Source: Syngnathus acus (Eukaryota > Chordata > Actinopteri > Syngnathiformes > Syngnathidae). From it: DNA of 64,000 bases. Made by a program: the position numbers and the translations under genes. The notes under the pieces were generated by a model. It was given only the letters and a program-made list of their open reading frames with translations. It searched no databases and was not told the origin of the DNA. Below, in pieces: positions 27,350 to 40,121 of this stretch (positions are counted from its first letter, which is position 1; each line of letters begins with the position of its first letter). The DNA is taken from NCBI RefSeq assembly GCF_901709675.1, contig NC_051099.1, positions 7,998,001-8,062,000 of the forward strand, given 5' to 3'.

Positions 27350-30300
27350 ATGGCAGCTCTTGCTAGCTCACTCATCAGACAGAAACGGGCAGTCAAGGAC
27401 GACCAAACCAATCGACCGGTAGCCAACAAGCGGAAGCCCTGTCCAAAGAGCAACAAGTCCCTGTGCCAGAAACAGATCCTGGTTCTCATCTCCAAAGTAA
27501 GACTGTGTGGGGGTCGCAAAGGTCGCAACGAGAAGAGACCAGGTGAGTCATTGCCACCATCAAACTAATCTACTGTGCATACCATTAACATTTTATGTGG
27601 CATTTTATCTGCCCCTATTTGCTTGCTTTATATACATCGTGAAAAAATATGAGCGTTTCGCCCCCTGCTAAATTCAATTCTCAAATAAGATTATATGCAT
27701 TGGATGAATGGACTCTTTTGCAAACAACAGTGATTTATCGACACGCAAATGTATACAGGCTCACATTTACATTAAGGTAGCCCCAGTAAAGCTGTTAAAG
27801 TCAGCATGAAATATCATTATTAACTGCAAAAGTCAAGAGAAAATATCTGATAGGAAGTCTGCCTATATAAAGATATTCAAGCTCAGTAAGAGATTTAACA
27901 CTTAATAGTCGTGATTATAATTTTCAGTTAAGTTCACCTTATGATGCAAAATAAGTGAATTGCTATTTTTGCTTTATTGTATTGGTAAAGGCACAATGCA
28001 GCTCTTGTATTAGCTGTCTTTAGATTTTGCAGGTTTACTTGGTGTACCGATATGACGTACGCTAAAATTGCTGATGCAAAACAGAGTCGGACCGGAATGA
28101 TTAATTGTGATCGCAACGTAGCATAAGGAGAGAGATGTGATTGAACGTTCTGTTTGAATGACTCATGAGCTTACACAGAGTTGTTCATTTGCATGATTAA
28201 CGAAAACTTTTTGTCAAACAATTTGCGAGGATTTAGGGCGCATTTGCATGAGAACAATGCATTAAAAATCCGAGTTTTTGTTCTCAGCATTTGTGAAAAG
28301 TTCCGCTGATTTCACAATGAGCAGCAGAATTGCCAGAGGACACAGATTTGCATACGGCACATGCGCACAAACTGGTTGTTCTCCCTTCATTGTCCAACAG
28401 CATGTTTGACTTGAGAATTTGAGTTATGGGAGTACTGCGGCGCCGCTGGTCAAAGAAAATGTACAATTTGCTGGAGAAGCTTAAGCAAGCTCATTACCAT
28501 GAGCTTGACATACGCGGCAGTCCTTTCTCTCGACATTCATGAAGCGGCTTGTGAAAGTTTTTTTTTTTTATGTTGGGGGTTTTTGCTGTTTAAGACCCGA
28601 ACCACCAAAGCAATATAACTTGAATCTGTTTTTATGGTGAAACTGTCTCATATAAACTGCTTCTCAATCACGCGATAGCTTTAATAATAGTAGGAGGTTC
28701 CAAGTTGATCTTTAGATGCCAATTCTGTTTTTTAAAAGACACTATTCCATCAACTGGAGAGAGAAAATAAGTGGTTCTATTATTATAATGCTCCTAGTTT
28801 CTATTCCTGAGGGGAACTGTTTTGCTTTACTAAAGCACAAGAAGTCTGCTTCAGTCTCACAATGCAAGTTTGAGACACGGTGCTGAACAATGTCCTCCAT
28901 GAAATGGCCACATACTGTCACACTTGATTGGGGAAGACGGTGAAAGTTTGAGTGTTTGCCTGCCTGCAGAGCCAAAGGCTGTTTCAAAGCACATTTAATG
29001 TGGAGCATGATGAGCAATGATGATGAGGACCATCTATCATTCTCAACATACGTCTGCTGAACTTCAAACAGCATTTTGCTTTAAAATTCAGTCAAGTTCA
29101 TTCAATGGGCACAAGACGGTTGCACAGCACAGTGGATAATTTATGACATTGGGAAGTAATCGTATAATTTTGACCGTTTCGGTGAGTATCAATGCAGCTG
29201 TAACATCGTAAAACGGTTACACACTGCAAGATTACAGCTGGTGATTGTGTTTTTATTTCTTTTGTGTAGCCTGGACAATGAACCAACATAGAGTAGCTGT
29301 CAGATTAGCATCATGTCTGATGTTGCAGTGGCAAAAAAAGGTGAAATAGGGGAGTATTGTTCCTTTTGCTTACCAAGATTTGTTATTATCATTTTGATTG
29401 CATGAGACACTGTTCAGATGCTCTGCATGCTGTTTAAGAAATGCTGCTCTGTGTCAAATGCAAAACTTTTGAAGGAGGATTGTGTAAATGCAAATGTTGA
29501 GAATTTGGGGAAATGCAAATGTTGAGAATTTGGGGAAATGGAATATTGTGATGGGCTGGCTACTAATCCACAGTCTACCCCGCCTATCACCCAAAGTCAA
29601 CTGGTTGGTTTCTAACCCCAATCCCTTCATTTGACTTTTCTGTGCTTAACAGAAAGAAGATTGTTCAATTCAGCAGCCGAATAAAGAAATGGGCGTCTCA
29701 TTCATGGGATAATCTAGGGAATTATTTCTTAGCGCAAATAGTTATTGAGGTCAAAATATTGGACATTTTCCTGCAAGAAGATCAAAGGTGATATTTGCGG
29801 CCAGAAAAGAAATGATGCCTTGGCATCACTTTAGTCAATTTACAAGCCTTCAATGGGATTTGGCTCATGGCCCCAGGAAATATGATATTTCACGGTGATT
29901 GCTATGATATGCTGTGATGTCTCAAATCAGCGTTGAATTCATTCATGTTATGTTTTATCACAAAACTGAAATTGAGCAAAACTGAAACCAGCAAGATGGT
30001 ACTGATATTGATCTGGTAGACGTATTTTACATGGAGAGCTGGGGATGCCACACCTGAGTTGCTTGGGGCCGTTTTACAAATTGGCACGTCTGATTGTAAT
30101 TTATTCATTCATAATTATTATTAGTGCTTGGTCTACGCTACTTTCTTTCATATAGGTCGGGCTGACAATGCTGTAGTCAAAGTCCCTGGCACTAAATTGC
30201 ATGTTTACGGGATACGTTGACTTTACAATATCCTGTGGGTGAGGAAAGCGATTAAAGATTAAGCTACATTTATACAACTCAACTGCAAGTCATTTGTACA

Positions 30301-33300
30301 CACAAAAGTTTCCCACATGCACACACGAGAAGTAAAGCTGCATTTCCACAAAACAACCAGGGGCTCTGTTGATTATTTAATCTCTTCTCTAATCTCAAAC
30401 ACTTTTTTTTAAAAAAGGGGGGGGGAGTTGTCTCAACAGTTGATCAAACCAAAGCATCACGTTTCCCACAAATCTGCATAGATCCATTCAATGGCTGCCG
30501 CCCTTATAATATAATATATTGACAAATATTGTATAGCCAACGACATCAAAATTAAAAAACTAGTTGAAACTTTGATTTGCATTGCTGCAAGGCGAAGCAA
30601 TGCAGTCGAGTACGTATCTGAGGACGGTTTGAGCACAAATGTTAGCCCGCGGCTGGGAAGCAGCAGACCGAGTTACAAGGAGAGATCCAGCCGAGGATGG
30701 CATTAAGCTGACCCCAAGAGATCAGGGCCGGGCAAAGTCGCTTACTCGACAACACCTGATCAGACGATGCAGTGTTGGGTAGCTTCTCATCAGAACTTTA
30801 CTGACTGTGACAGGGGTCAGAGCAAGGCAGAGGGAAAGCGAACAGGCGGGAGGGAGGAGGAGGAGTCCGGTAAAGGTAAACATACTAATAGGAGAAAAAT
30901 CAACATCTTAGTCATGTGAGAGACAAAAAATTGTCTTTCTAAGTGGGGCCGGATGGGAACGCTGAGCAACCAGACAGATAAAGGGGGGTAATCAAACATG
31001 CGGGAAGAGAAGTAAAGAGAGATAGCAGAGGAGATTAAAGAGAAGGTGGGTGGAAGTGAAAAGAGCTGTGAATCAGCCTGCCGTACAGAAAATGCCAGAC
31101 CACTGGGCTGGATATTAACTGTCACTGCGAAAAGCTCTCTTCAACATGAACTTTTCGCTGCTCCCTTTTTTTTTTTTTGCTGTCGAGAGAGCCTCTGTTG
31201 TTATATTTGATTGTTGTTATATTTGATATTTGATTGACTCATGATTGGATGTTGTTCGACATGCACAATTACCAATGCTCCTGTGTTAACATGCTGGAAA
31301 TCGATAACGGTGAATATTAAACTTGGTGGGAATATGTGGAGGGACAATATTACCAGGGCGTGTCTGAAACAACAATCATCAATGTGTTTGAGCTCTAAAC
31401 TTGGAGAATGAACTATCAAACTATCTAGAACTAAATGGCGTGAAATGATGAGTGATGACGAGAAAACTCCGCAATCTATTCCATCCTTTAAAATTCATCA
31501 GATTAGATCCAAGCAAAGCAATAAAGTTTCCAACTCTAATCTTTTCGTGGTTTCTTAATAAAAGTGGAAATCTGGTTCAGCTTATGGGTTTTATTTATGC
31601 GTTTACTTTCATTTCGTGGCTTATCTAATTCCATGTCTCTTGATTGCAGAAGCTTCCTGTCACTTGCGGGGGGAAAAAAAAAAAGGCAAAGGACATGAGC
31701 GGATTGTCTGTGCTGCTTTCTGAATTTAGAGTAGGCTTGATATTTAGCTGTGGAGAAGATGTTGACAAAGCTCTTGAGGCGACTGAGGGATGTGTATGCA
31801 GAGAGCATCCGTTTGTTTCCTGTCGTCCTGAAGGTAGCACCTTAACCTCCCACACATTCTTGCTAAGTGGAATCGGTGGGCGCTTTGATTAAAGCTGACA
31901 GGGACAGACTGAACTTACCTCCGACCAAAGAAAGACAGTGAAGATGTACTAGGACACCTATTGGGGTGCTGATGAGAAGACAAGTGAGAAGGAACGTGCA
32001 GAAAGAAAAGGGGCAAGAATAGGCATGAAGTATCGAAGAAAAGCTCTCAAATGACCAAAGTTATATAATATGTCTGGGGTGTGCTTATATGAATAGTTTA
32101 TGAATGCAAATTAAAAAAGAATAATATTATATGACTCAACGACTATAATATATCCCTTGGCAATGTTCAAATGAGATGTGATTGCTAAGCAGAACATGCA
32201 GAATGAAATTTTCTGGAAGGAGTAAAGAGCTCCTAAAACTGACTTTCAACAGCTGGAACAAAACCAATGTATATTTTATTTACGTACTATTTATATTTGT
32301 GTTTGATTTCTCTGATTGTCTCTTTTAAAGTCTTGGCAGAGGACTGTGCTGTTGTGAAATTCTTACAATTAACACAATACTTGATCTATTTGATATCTGT
32401 CCAACTGCATGTTAAAAATAAGAGGGTGGCAGAGACATAATAGTCAGGGAGGTAAGAATTTTAAAGTCTTGAGAATGTACAGTAAGTCAAGGAACCCCCC
32501 CCCCCCCATTGTTTGATTCGGTCAAATGTCCTTGGCTGCTCAGTCATGCAGCTCCTCGTAATTACCTGCAGCCCTCTCAATAGAAACTCGGCTGCCGGGG
32601 GGGTTAGCAAGCAACATACTGAGCTTGAATCAAGGCTGATAAAAACATTAGCGCAATGATAACTAACACCTACCCAACACCGATTAGTGATCAACCTCAA
32701 CTACTGCTTATTTTTCCTGAGCAATTACATGGCAGCTAAGGGTTTAAACATCCTTGATGGCTGCAGTGATGCGTGAAGTGATTGCCTCGGCTTCTAATGC
32801 GTGTTGAATTCATTTATACAGACACACTTCTAATTGCTTGGTGAATAGTGGTACTATTAGAATGAGGCCTCATTCCTCCCACGGGGTTTTCAATAGGATT
32901 ATTGCTATTGAATGTAAATTGATGAGGGGCGTCCCTGGGTGTGTAGACCGTCAAATGGCTACTGCAGCGCTTTCATAAACAAAAACATTCTCTGGTATCT
33001 TGTTTCGGGGATATTAGAACTTGAAACGGAGCACTTACTCACGGGTTTTTCTACCTGCCAACTGCTATTGTTGGTCAGGTTCGTAATGTGATGAAGGTCG
33101 CTCGGGAAACGGGTCTGCTGAAGTTACGGGTACCACTTGCGCCAGTGATGTACACAAACAGACAGGGAGATCTCTTTTGTGACCCACACTCCACTGACCT
33201 GGATCAGCTAATGTTTTCTGTCACTCAAGCCCACATGGGTCCTGCGAGTGATGAACGACATCATACACAAGCCACACATGGGAAATATGCACAGTTCCGG

Positions 33301-36300
33301 AGAGCAGAATGTGCCTCGGGCATATTTAGCTCAAGTTTTGCAAGTTAGATGCAGGTGTTGAAAGGTGACATGCCGTCGCAATCGAATTACACTTTGTATG
33401 ACATCTGGATTTGGTTGCCACCCTAGCATGGAAACATTTGTTATTTTGCAGAGGGAGCAAGCCAGGAAACTTAAAACGACTTTATGTTTGGGCTTTGAAT
33501 ACATCTGGAGGCCACTACCTCAAAACACTGAGCAGTCAGTTTCTTTTCTTTTCTTTTCTTGTCTGTGTTGCATTTGCATCAGTGCGACAGAAGCACAGAG
33601 TTTGCGCTCATGTAAACAACCGTGTGTTTTGCTAATCCAACGGGAGGTAGACTGCTGTCACAACATGTTACTTTCCGTCATTGCGTGCACGTCTTCAGGA
33701 CTTTTGGGAGCAGGAGAGGGGATGTGACATGACAGTAAAAGGGACACAAATCATTAAAGCTGGAGTTGAACGTTTTGTGAAAAAGGAGCATTACATACAG
33801 ATGTCGCATAGTAGAAACAATTGCTTAGCCTTTCTTAGCAGAAGGAATGTTAAACAAGTTGGAAAGCATGTTTCGGGGCAGGGGCAAAGAAGATGGCAAG
33901 CAGATTTCAAAGTCATTAGCCGGGAAACGTTGCGGCGGCATGTTTGTAACGATGGGAATAGGTCACCATTTCACTTACTATGCCTTGACCCTGGAACACT
34001 TCCGGAGGGACTCTGCACTCTCGATCTCATCACTGGATCATCATCATGCCAATTTCTTGCTCCCTGTGCTAGTAACCGGAAGCAGGGCGTACTGTATTGC
34101 ACAACGTACCAGGGCACTACCAGGGGGGGCTGAGGGCATGGGCGGAGTTTGGTGGAGGAGGAACACCCACAACACTCCCTGGTCCTGCTCCTTCATCCAT
34201 GTTCACCTCTCTCATTAGACATACATTGAAGAGGAATGGTGAGATTAATAAGTGTGAGCAGTAAAAAAAAGAAAAAAAGAAAAAAGATGAGTCATAGTGG
34301 ACCTGCAGGGTTCTTCCTTACTGTTTGAATGACCAAGAATCAGGAGGTGAGGTTCTGTCTCTTTCTTAAATTAAAATGAGCTGCGGGGCTTTCGCTCATT
34401 AAACATTCACTCTTTTTCACCACCACTCTTCCTGTCCCTCACTGCCCAGGTTCCTGATTGCATCTTTTATGTGGCTAACTCTCCGACTCGCTGACTAAAT
34501 TTAGCCTTTGATGACCCCAGCAATTGCTAAAAAAGCACATGGTAGCAAATTATTGCATTAATGCCATGGCTAAAACAAAATATATTATTAATCACCTACT
34601 GGGTGTATATCGCAAGGGATTTGGGTTTGAGCGATAAATGCACCTTGGGCAATTTAAATAAGTAAAAATGCTGTCGAATAATCTGATTGAGGTTTCAGGA
34701 AAAGGCATGAGTTTCTTCTTCTGATCTAATCAAGATGTTCATTTGCAGAGCCACAACTGAAAGGCATTGTGTCCCGCCTGTATAGCCAACATGGATACTA
34801 CCTACAGATGCAGCCCGATGGCACCATGGATGGCACAAGAGATGAGAGCAGTTTATTCTGTAAGTGTGTGTTTACTATTAAGCCTCTTTTGGCATTTCGC
34901 TAAATGTGTAACTCTTGAAGGGTGCCACTTTCATAGCTAATATAGTGGTAATTTTAATTCTTCTTTTTGACATAATGTGAATGTTATTTTAACCTCTAGA
35001 AGTCTAATTTTATCTTTTCAGCCTTAAATTATGCAATTTATCCTGCAGGTATAATTGAATTTGGAGGTTTGACCCTCCACACAAAGCGCTATATTCAGCG
35101 CTCAATTTTAAAAAATTTCCACATGTAGTATTTTGCTGCTGCCTTAGCTTTGAAGCATTGTGTCTAACTATCCACTTTTATCTCTGCTCCAAGCCCCATT
35201 TGCTGAGGTGGAGCATCCCGCTATTATCCAGTTTTAGAGGGTGTGTTAAGCTTAGCGAAGGTGACACGGTGTAGAGTTTGCTGCAACATAAACTCCGAGA
35301 GGTCACAGCATTTGGGCAAAAAGGGAGATGTAGCGTGCAGTGGAAAGACTGCAGCCCCCAAGACTGCGACAATGTAGAAAGAACATGGACGTTTTCAGCT
35401 GCATGATTTTGAACTCAACGTTGTCTGACTTGCTATTTTCTCTCCTTTCCCATCTTCCCTAAACTGTTTCATCCAATTTAGCGCAGTTTAACCTAATTCC
35501 CGTGGGACTGCGGATTGTGGCAATCCAGGGTGCAAAGACGGGGCTGTATCTTGCCATGAATAGTGACGGATACCTCTATACTTCTGTAAGTATGCTGTGC
35601 AGATCAGTCTATGAAAGCCCAAAATATTGGTGATTTTTGAGAGGTAAGCTTCACACGCTGCTATGCATGAGCCGGATCACGTCGAAGCTTTTTAGTGGTT
35701 ACTGATAAGCATTTCGCTGTGTCATCATATAAAGAGGGAATACATGCAAGGCCTTTATCTTCACTCCGGTCATTTTGGATTTAGAAGTGAATTCTGCTGC
35801 TTGTCAAATATATGATTGGTAATCAGAATTCCCTTAAAGCTTTTAGAATTACATTTTAAATGACACCTCACTCATGAATTAATTGAATGACTTTGACCCG
35901 TAAAAAAAAAGATACCCACTCTTTTACTTTTTCACATTTTTTTTCACACTTTGTTTTTATGAGTTGGTTTTAGTGATGGATATGAGGGCAATTATGCGCA
36001 AAATGGTGTGGAATATGGCAAAAGCACAAGCTCGTATTATCCCGTGAGCTGCACTGCTTATTATGCTTTTCCTCTGTGTGGGGATTTCCTCTGCTGCAGT
36101 CAATAGCTGGAGTGCGGCTCACGTTTCGTTAGGAGAAACCCACATTTACATACGTGCATGCAGGCACACTCTCGCATGTAGGTTCCTTACAAGTGAACAC
36201 CTGTCTTTTGGTGTAATATCATGCATATTTGATTTTATGACCCCATATTTTCCTCTCAAGTGTGTCTAATGCACCGATTTAATAGTGCAGGAAGGGATTG

Positions 36301-39300
36301 AAGGTAGAATGGCACACTTCTCTGCTCAAAGGCCGTGCTCTGCTGTGCTTTTCTTTTACATTAAAAAAAATCCCAAGTGAAAACAATTTTAGGACACATT
36401 TTCTTCCAGAAGCTCAATGTAGACCCAACTCTGAAAGAAATGTTTTCTTGCCAAAATGTCCTCAACCCGTTATACAGTAAATACTATATTTTTTCTTTTG
36501 AGGAATGACTCTCCACTTAATTTAAAAAAAAGTGTATTTATTATATTTATACCCCTTTATGAATCCCATTATATCATCCTATTTGACACTTTATCCTTAA
36601 GGCGGTGGTATCAAACTCGAGGCCCGGGGGCCATTCGCAGCCCGGAGGATGATATTATATTGTACAAGATTTTGCCATAATTGCCCCATGCATGTGATTT
36701 TTTACAATAATTAATGGGCTACCAAACTCAGGCACAAGACAGCTTTCGGTGATATATAATTCTGAAGTGACACTAGTAAAATCTGTGATTATCTATAATA
36801 GTTATCTGTAGTAATCAGTTTGGATATGAAATGCCTCTGGCGATAATGACACAACACAAGCGTTACTTGTTTCCTGGGTCGCGGTAGATAATTAAAAGCT
36901 GAGTGATTACTAAAGGCAGCAGGTGTCACAGAAGATTGCAGAGAGAATGGATGCTGCTCCTCCCCTCTCAGATACGAACCATCTGCCAATCAGATCAGCA
37001 TGGGACGCAAATCATCACATTATCATCAGTATACTTTATGTATGCTACCATAAAGCGTTATTAAAAGTCTGCCATATATGGTGCCAGTCAGCATTGAGTG
37101 TCTTCTGTGCTGGTAAACCTCTTAATGTGCACATCCATGTCTTATTGACTTATGTAACACGGTGCAGCTGCATCTGACTCCAAAACATCAGCAACATGCT
37201 CTGCTGTTGCCTTTTGATCCTTTTCTGTACAGTGCACACATAGTATGACGCAGTTTCCATTGCATTGCTTTTATGTTTGCTTCCATAGTATTATGGAAAT
37301 ATGATGTGATGTTTCTGAGGCTAGGCAAATGCATGCTTTTCATGTACGCTGGGAGCTGATGGGCTAGTCAATAAGCACAGCAGCCCCCGTATGACGCTGT
37401 GACTCCGGCCGTCTAAAACGGAGAATGCAAATAATTGCATGTCAGATATGCCGCCAGAACATGCTGAGAATTCTAGAAGCACATCTACATTTGGAGGGCT
37501 AATTACACACATGAGGACACAAGCCCAAATAAGACATTCTAAATTATTGATGGATTTATATTCCCTGTTCCTTACATCTTAATTATATGCGCAATGATGG
37601 TCACATGTGTTATTTTGACCTGTGAGTTTTATTAACACTTTACTGGTCCTCTGTTTGGAGGTATAATAGCAAGCCAAGTCAATGATGGCAAGGTGAGTTA
37701 AGCTTTCTGAAGGAGGTTGGAGAGATGTAATCAGAAAGGAGGGCTGCGTATTGGTGGGGATGGGGAGGCGGGTGCATTCCTGCATCATAAAACAGTTTCG
37801 TCCCATCTTGTGGATTCTCAGCACGGATGCCATATATTGTACCTCTCTCATTTGGTTTGGATGCATTTTGGCACCAGATGCACAAAGAAGGCCAAGTATG
37901 GCATTCAGTTACGGAAAGGTGAAACATTTTGATTTAATGGAGAATTCAATTATTATGCATTACAGGGCTTACTGTTCTCTTTGATAAATGTGTATTGTTT
38001 TTTTTTTTAAAACAACAACAACAACAACAGAACATGTCAATGGTAATATCGTCCTACTGCTATGATAATAAGTATCCACTGGTTAGTTTCTGTTTTCTGC
38101 TTGGTTCCAGAAGTTACTTCAAGGGGGATTCAAAAATAGATCTAACAACATGAAAACGAAAACGGACCCTTGTGTTAAATGGCCATGAAAAATCACTTTA
38201 GTCAATAATGATTGCTTAGCCGTGCCTGGATTTTTGTTTTTGCTTTGGAGATTACAAGAATGAAAGTTAGCGGATGTGCTTTCTATAGTTTGGTTATTTT
38301 CGGGGAAGTGATTATGAAGGCTAATTAAAGGGATTACTTGCAAGAGGGGTTATCCCTTGTGATTTGGAGGTTGAACTGAAGGGTATTTTGTTCGAATGAT
38401 TCTTTATTTATACACGGGAATGTGTCAGTCAGATCAAGGGGCAGATGCTTTGTCAGTCCAAAATTCATTATTGGTCTTGGGGGCGATGGAAAAAAAGAGT
38501 GTCTATTTGTCTGTGTTTTTATCTTGTACTTTTTTTGTTACTCTCCAACGTCCCTTGCCTTTTTTTCTTTCAGACACCTCCTGCCCTCTGCTCTCTGATC
38601 TGATTAATAATGAATGAAGCACATCACCTATCGATCCTATCCTCTTTGCATTAGCCAAAGCAGAGGGTATCAAACTTGTCAGAGGATCCTAAAATAGCTC
38701 CGTGCTGTGGTGGTCATAGTAGTAGCGAAGTTTGTTGAAATAGGAGCTGGGGTTTGTTTTCCTCTGGTCTGGTCAGGGAGCAGGCGTTAAATGGGCGTAA
38801 ACTCTTGAAGCAGCAGAGTGGGTGCAGAAAGGTCACAAAGCCCAAAATTGCCTTGTCAGCTAAAAGGTGAATGCCTTCCAGAGAAGGAGAAAGGTCTTGT
38901 ATACCGTCTTTATCTAGGGTTGGCTCTTCACTGAAGTCCGTGTTTGTCAAGTGGTGGTTTCATCCTTCTCCTCAAAATCTCGGAGAAACTCAGCGCTCAG
39001 CCATTTCTGCAATGCTGATGGTGACTAATCAATTCACCAGATTGGCTTTGCTGTCTGACAGGAGAAGGACTCTGACAAGACTGATAGAGACTAAGGAAGA
39101 TGTATATCTGTCTGGATTGCTTAATATCGCCAGTCAACGTTATACAAGGTTCAATTGTCCTCATGTAGGAGGACACATTCATGAGGGAGCGCTCTGCTGT
39201 GAGTTTGGGACTGAGAGGGGAAATGAAGATTTGGTTGAAACAGCATGTGTCCATTGTTGTCGGGATTGTGATTGTTGGGCCTTTCATCTTCTTTCCCCTT

Positions 39301-40121
39301 GGAATGTGGAATGATTAGCAAAGCTGTGCATGTTGTTTTGCCATGTATAGTTCATGCTTTTGTACCCCAAGGATAAGGATGTCCATGCTGCTCTCAAACA
39401 TGCTTTCTTTTTACATGTTCAAAGATTCCGATAATGCTTTTATGCTCTCATGACAATTGCTCATAATTTTGCTTCCCTTGCAAGAGTTGCTAATGTGAAT
39501 GCACCTCTGCCCCTTTCTCTCTTTTCATGTTTATTTCTAGGATCATTTCACTCCAGAGTGTAAGTTCAAGGAGAGTGTGTTTGAGAACTACTACGTCACG
39601 TACTCCTCAATGCTCTATCGGCAGACCCAGTCTGGTCGTGCTTGGTATATCGGTATCAACCGTGACGGCCAGGTCATGAAGGGGAACCGGGTAAAGAAGA
39701 ACAAAGGAGCCGCGCACTTCCTGCCTAAAGTTATCGAGGGTCCGTTTGCATTTTTATGAGCTTGGTCAGTCATTAGGGATGGGCATTCAAATATATTAAA
39801 GAATCAACTGCAGGCAAATTTAGGATCAGATAATCAACAAATCTTTATTTCTCATTTCATCAAGGAATGTAGATTCAATTCAAAAACATTATCTAATGAT
39901 GAAAATTCTGATTTTCTAATGCCCATCCCTTTCAAATGTAATATGTTTGACAGTAATTCTGGTGATTCTTTCTGTGCCGTACAGTTGCAATGTATAAGGA
40001 GCCGTCGCTACATGAGCTCACGAGTGAGCCCGTGAGTCCTCCACGGAAGACCACTAAAACATCCGATTCCCCGTCCTTAAAAAGTGGACGGAAAGAAGCT
40101 CCCAAGGCTGACGCCTCATAG
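27350..40121 (+). CDS. fgf11: Fibroblast growth factor homologous factor Fgf11
   Basis: Five coding exons: 27350-27542, 34749-34859, 35482-35585, 39541-39739 and 39985-40121. They join in frame through GT-AG introns to give 247 residues plus TAG. FHFs lack a signal peptide, stay inside the cell and bind the C-terminal tail of voltage-gated sodium channels, tuning inactivation. Exon 1 (residues 1-64) begins [13 protein letters not shown] and contains KSLCQKQ and KVRLCGG. These are the A-type FHF N-terminus, whose first 20 or so residues act as an inactivation particle in paralogues, and they match FGF11 better than FGF12, 13 or 14. Residues 65-203 form the beta-trefoil core, with [47 protein letters not shown] and [13 protein letters not shown]. 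The tail ([16 protein letters not shown] to KADAS) is longer than in human FGF11. The start has a good context (GGGAAAATGG). No B-type first exon was recognised. Whether this is the a or b teleost copy cannot be told. Confidence 0.95.
29486..29535 (+). repeat. Perfect 25-bp tandem duplication
   Basis: AAATGCAAATGTTGAGAATT plus TGGGG occurs twice, end to end, without mismatch, inside fgf11 intron 1. Perfect identity suggests a recent slippage or duplication event. Confidence 0.9.
29555..29612 (-). repeat. Second copy of the dispersed fish repeat
   Basis: The words GGGCTGGCTACTAATCCACAG, TACCCCGCCTATCACCC and AAAGTCAACTGG are the reverse complement of the layout seen at 165-285 (CTGGACTGGTGGCC, GAGAGGC, AGCTGAGT). 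Both are degenerate members of one dispersed family. This one lies in fgf11 intron 1. Confidence 0.5.
34860..39540 (+). other. fgf11: fgf11 introns 2 and 3
   Basis: Intron 2 (34,860-35,481) and intron 3 (35,586-39,540) flank the 104-bp third coding exon. Both follow GT-AG. Intron 3 contains a hAT-like repeat scrap near 36.61 kb, an AAC trinucleotide run near 38,015 and a 147-codon open frame at 38,871-39,314 with no recognisable domain. No additional exon is supported. Confidence 0.8.
36605..36660 (+). mobile_element. hAT-like repeat fragment
   Basis: GGTGGTATCAAACTCGAGGC followed by CCGGGGGCCATTCGCAGCCC resembles the end of widespread vertebrate hAT-type nonautonomous elements (GGTGTCAAACTC..GGCCCGGGGGCCA). 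Only one end is recognisable and the copy is short. Confidence 0.5.
39775..39930. mobile_element. Small MITE in fgf11 intron 4
   Basis: AGGGATGGGCATT at 39,775-39,787 and its exact reverse complement AATGCCCATCCCT at 39,918-39,930 bound a 156-bp AT-rich segment. Perfect 13-bp terminal inverted repeats with no coding content define a miniature inverted-repeat transposable element. No target-site duplication is evident in the flanks. The element occupies most of the 245-bp intron between coding exons 4 and 5. Confidence 0.75.

Larger units (their letters stand above)
27543..34748 (+). other. fgf11: fgf11 intron 1
   Basis: A 7.2-kb intron with donor GTGAGT and acceptor TTTGCAG. It splits the codon for Glu65, at the position where all FHF A-type exons join the shared core. 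It contains a repeat fragment at 29.56 kb, a 25-bp perfect duplication at 29.49 kb, poly-C and poly-T runs (about 30.41, 31.17 and 32.49 kb) and several chance open frames. Regulatory elements and alternative first exons of FHF genes usually sit in this intron, but none was identified. Confidence 0.8.

Noticed and set aside
33681-34133. 150-codon plus-strand frame in fgf11 intron 1
   Set aside because: It shows no domain words, no splice logic and ordinary intronic composition. An overlapping second frame of similar length shows how easily such frames arise here.
38871-39314. 147-codon plus-strand frame in fgf11 intron 3
   Set aside because: No recognisable family. It sits between two well-defined fgf11 exons and has no initiation or splice support.
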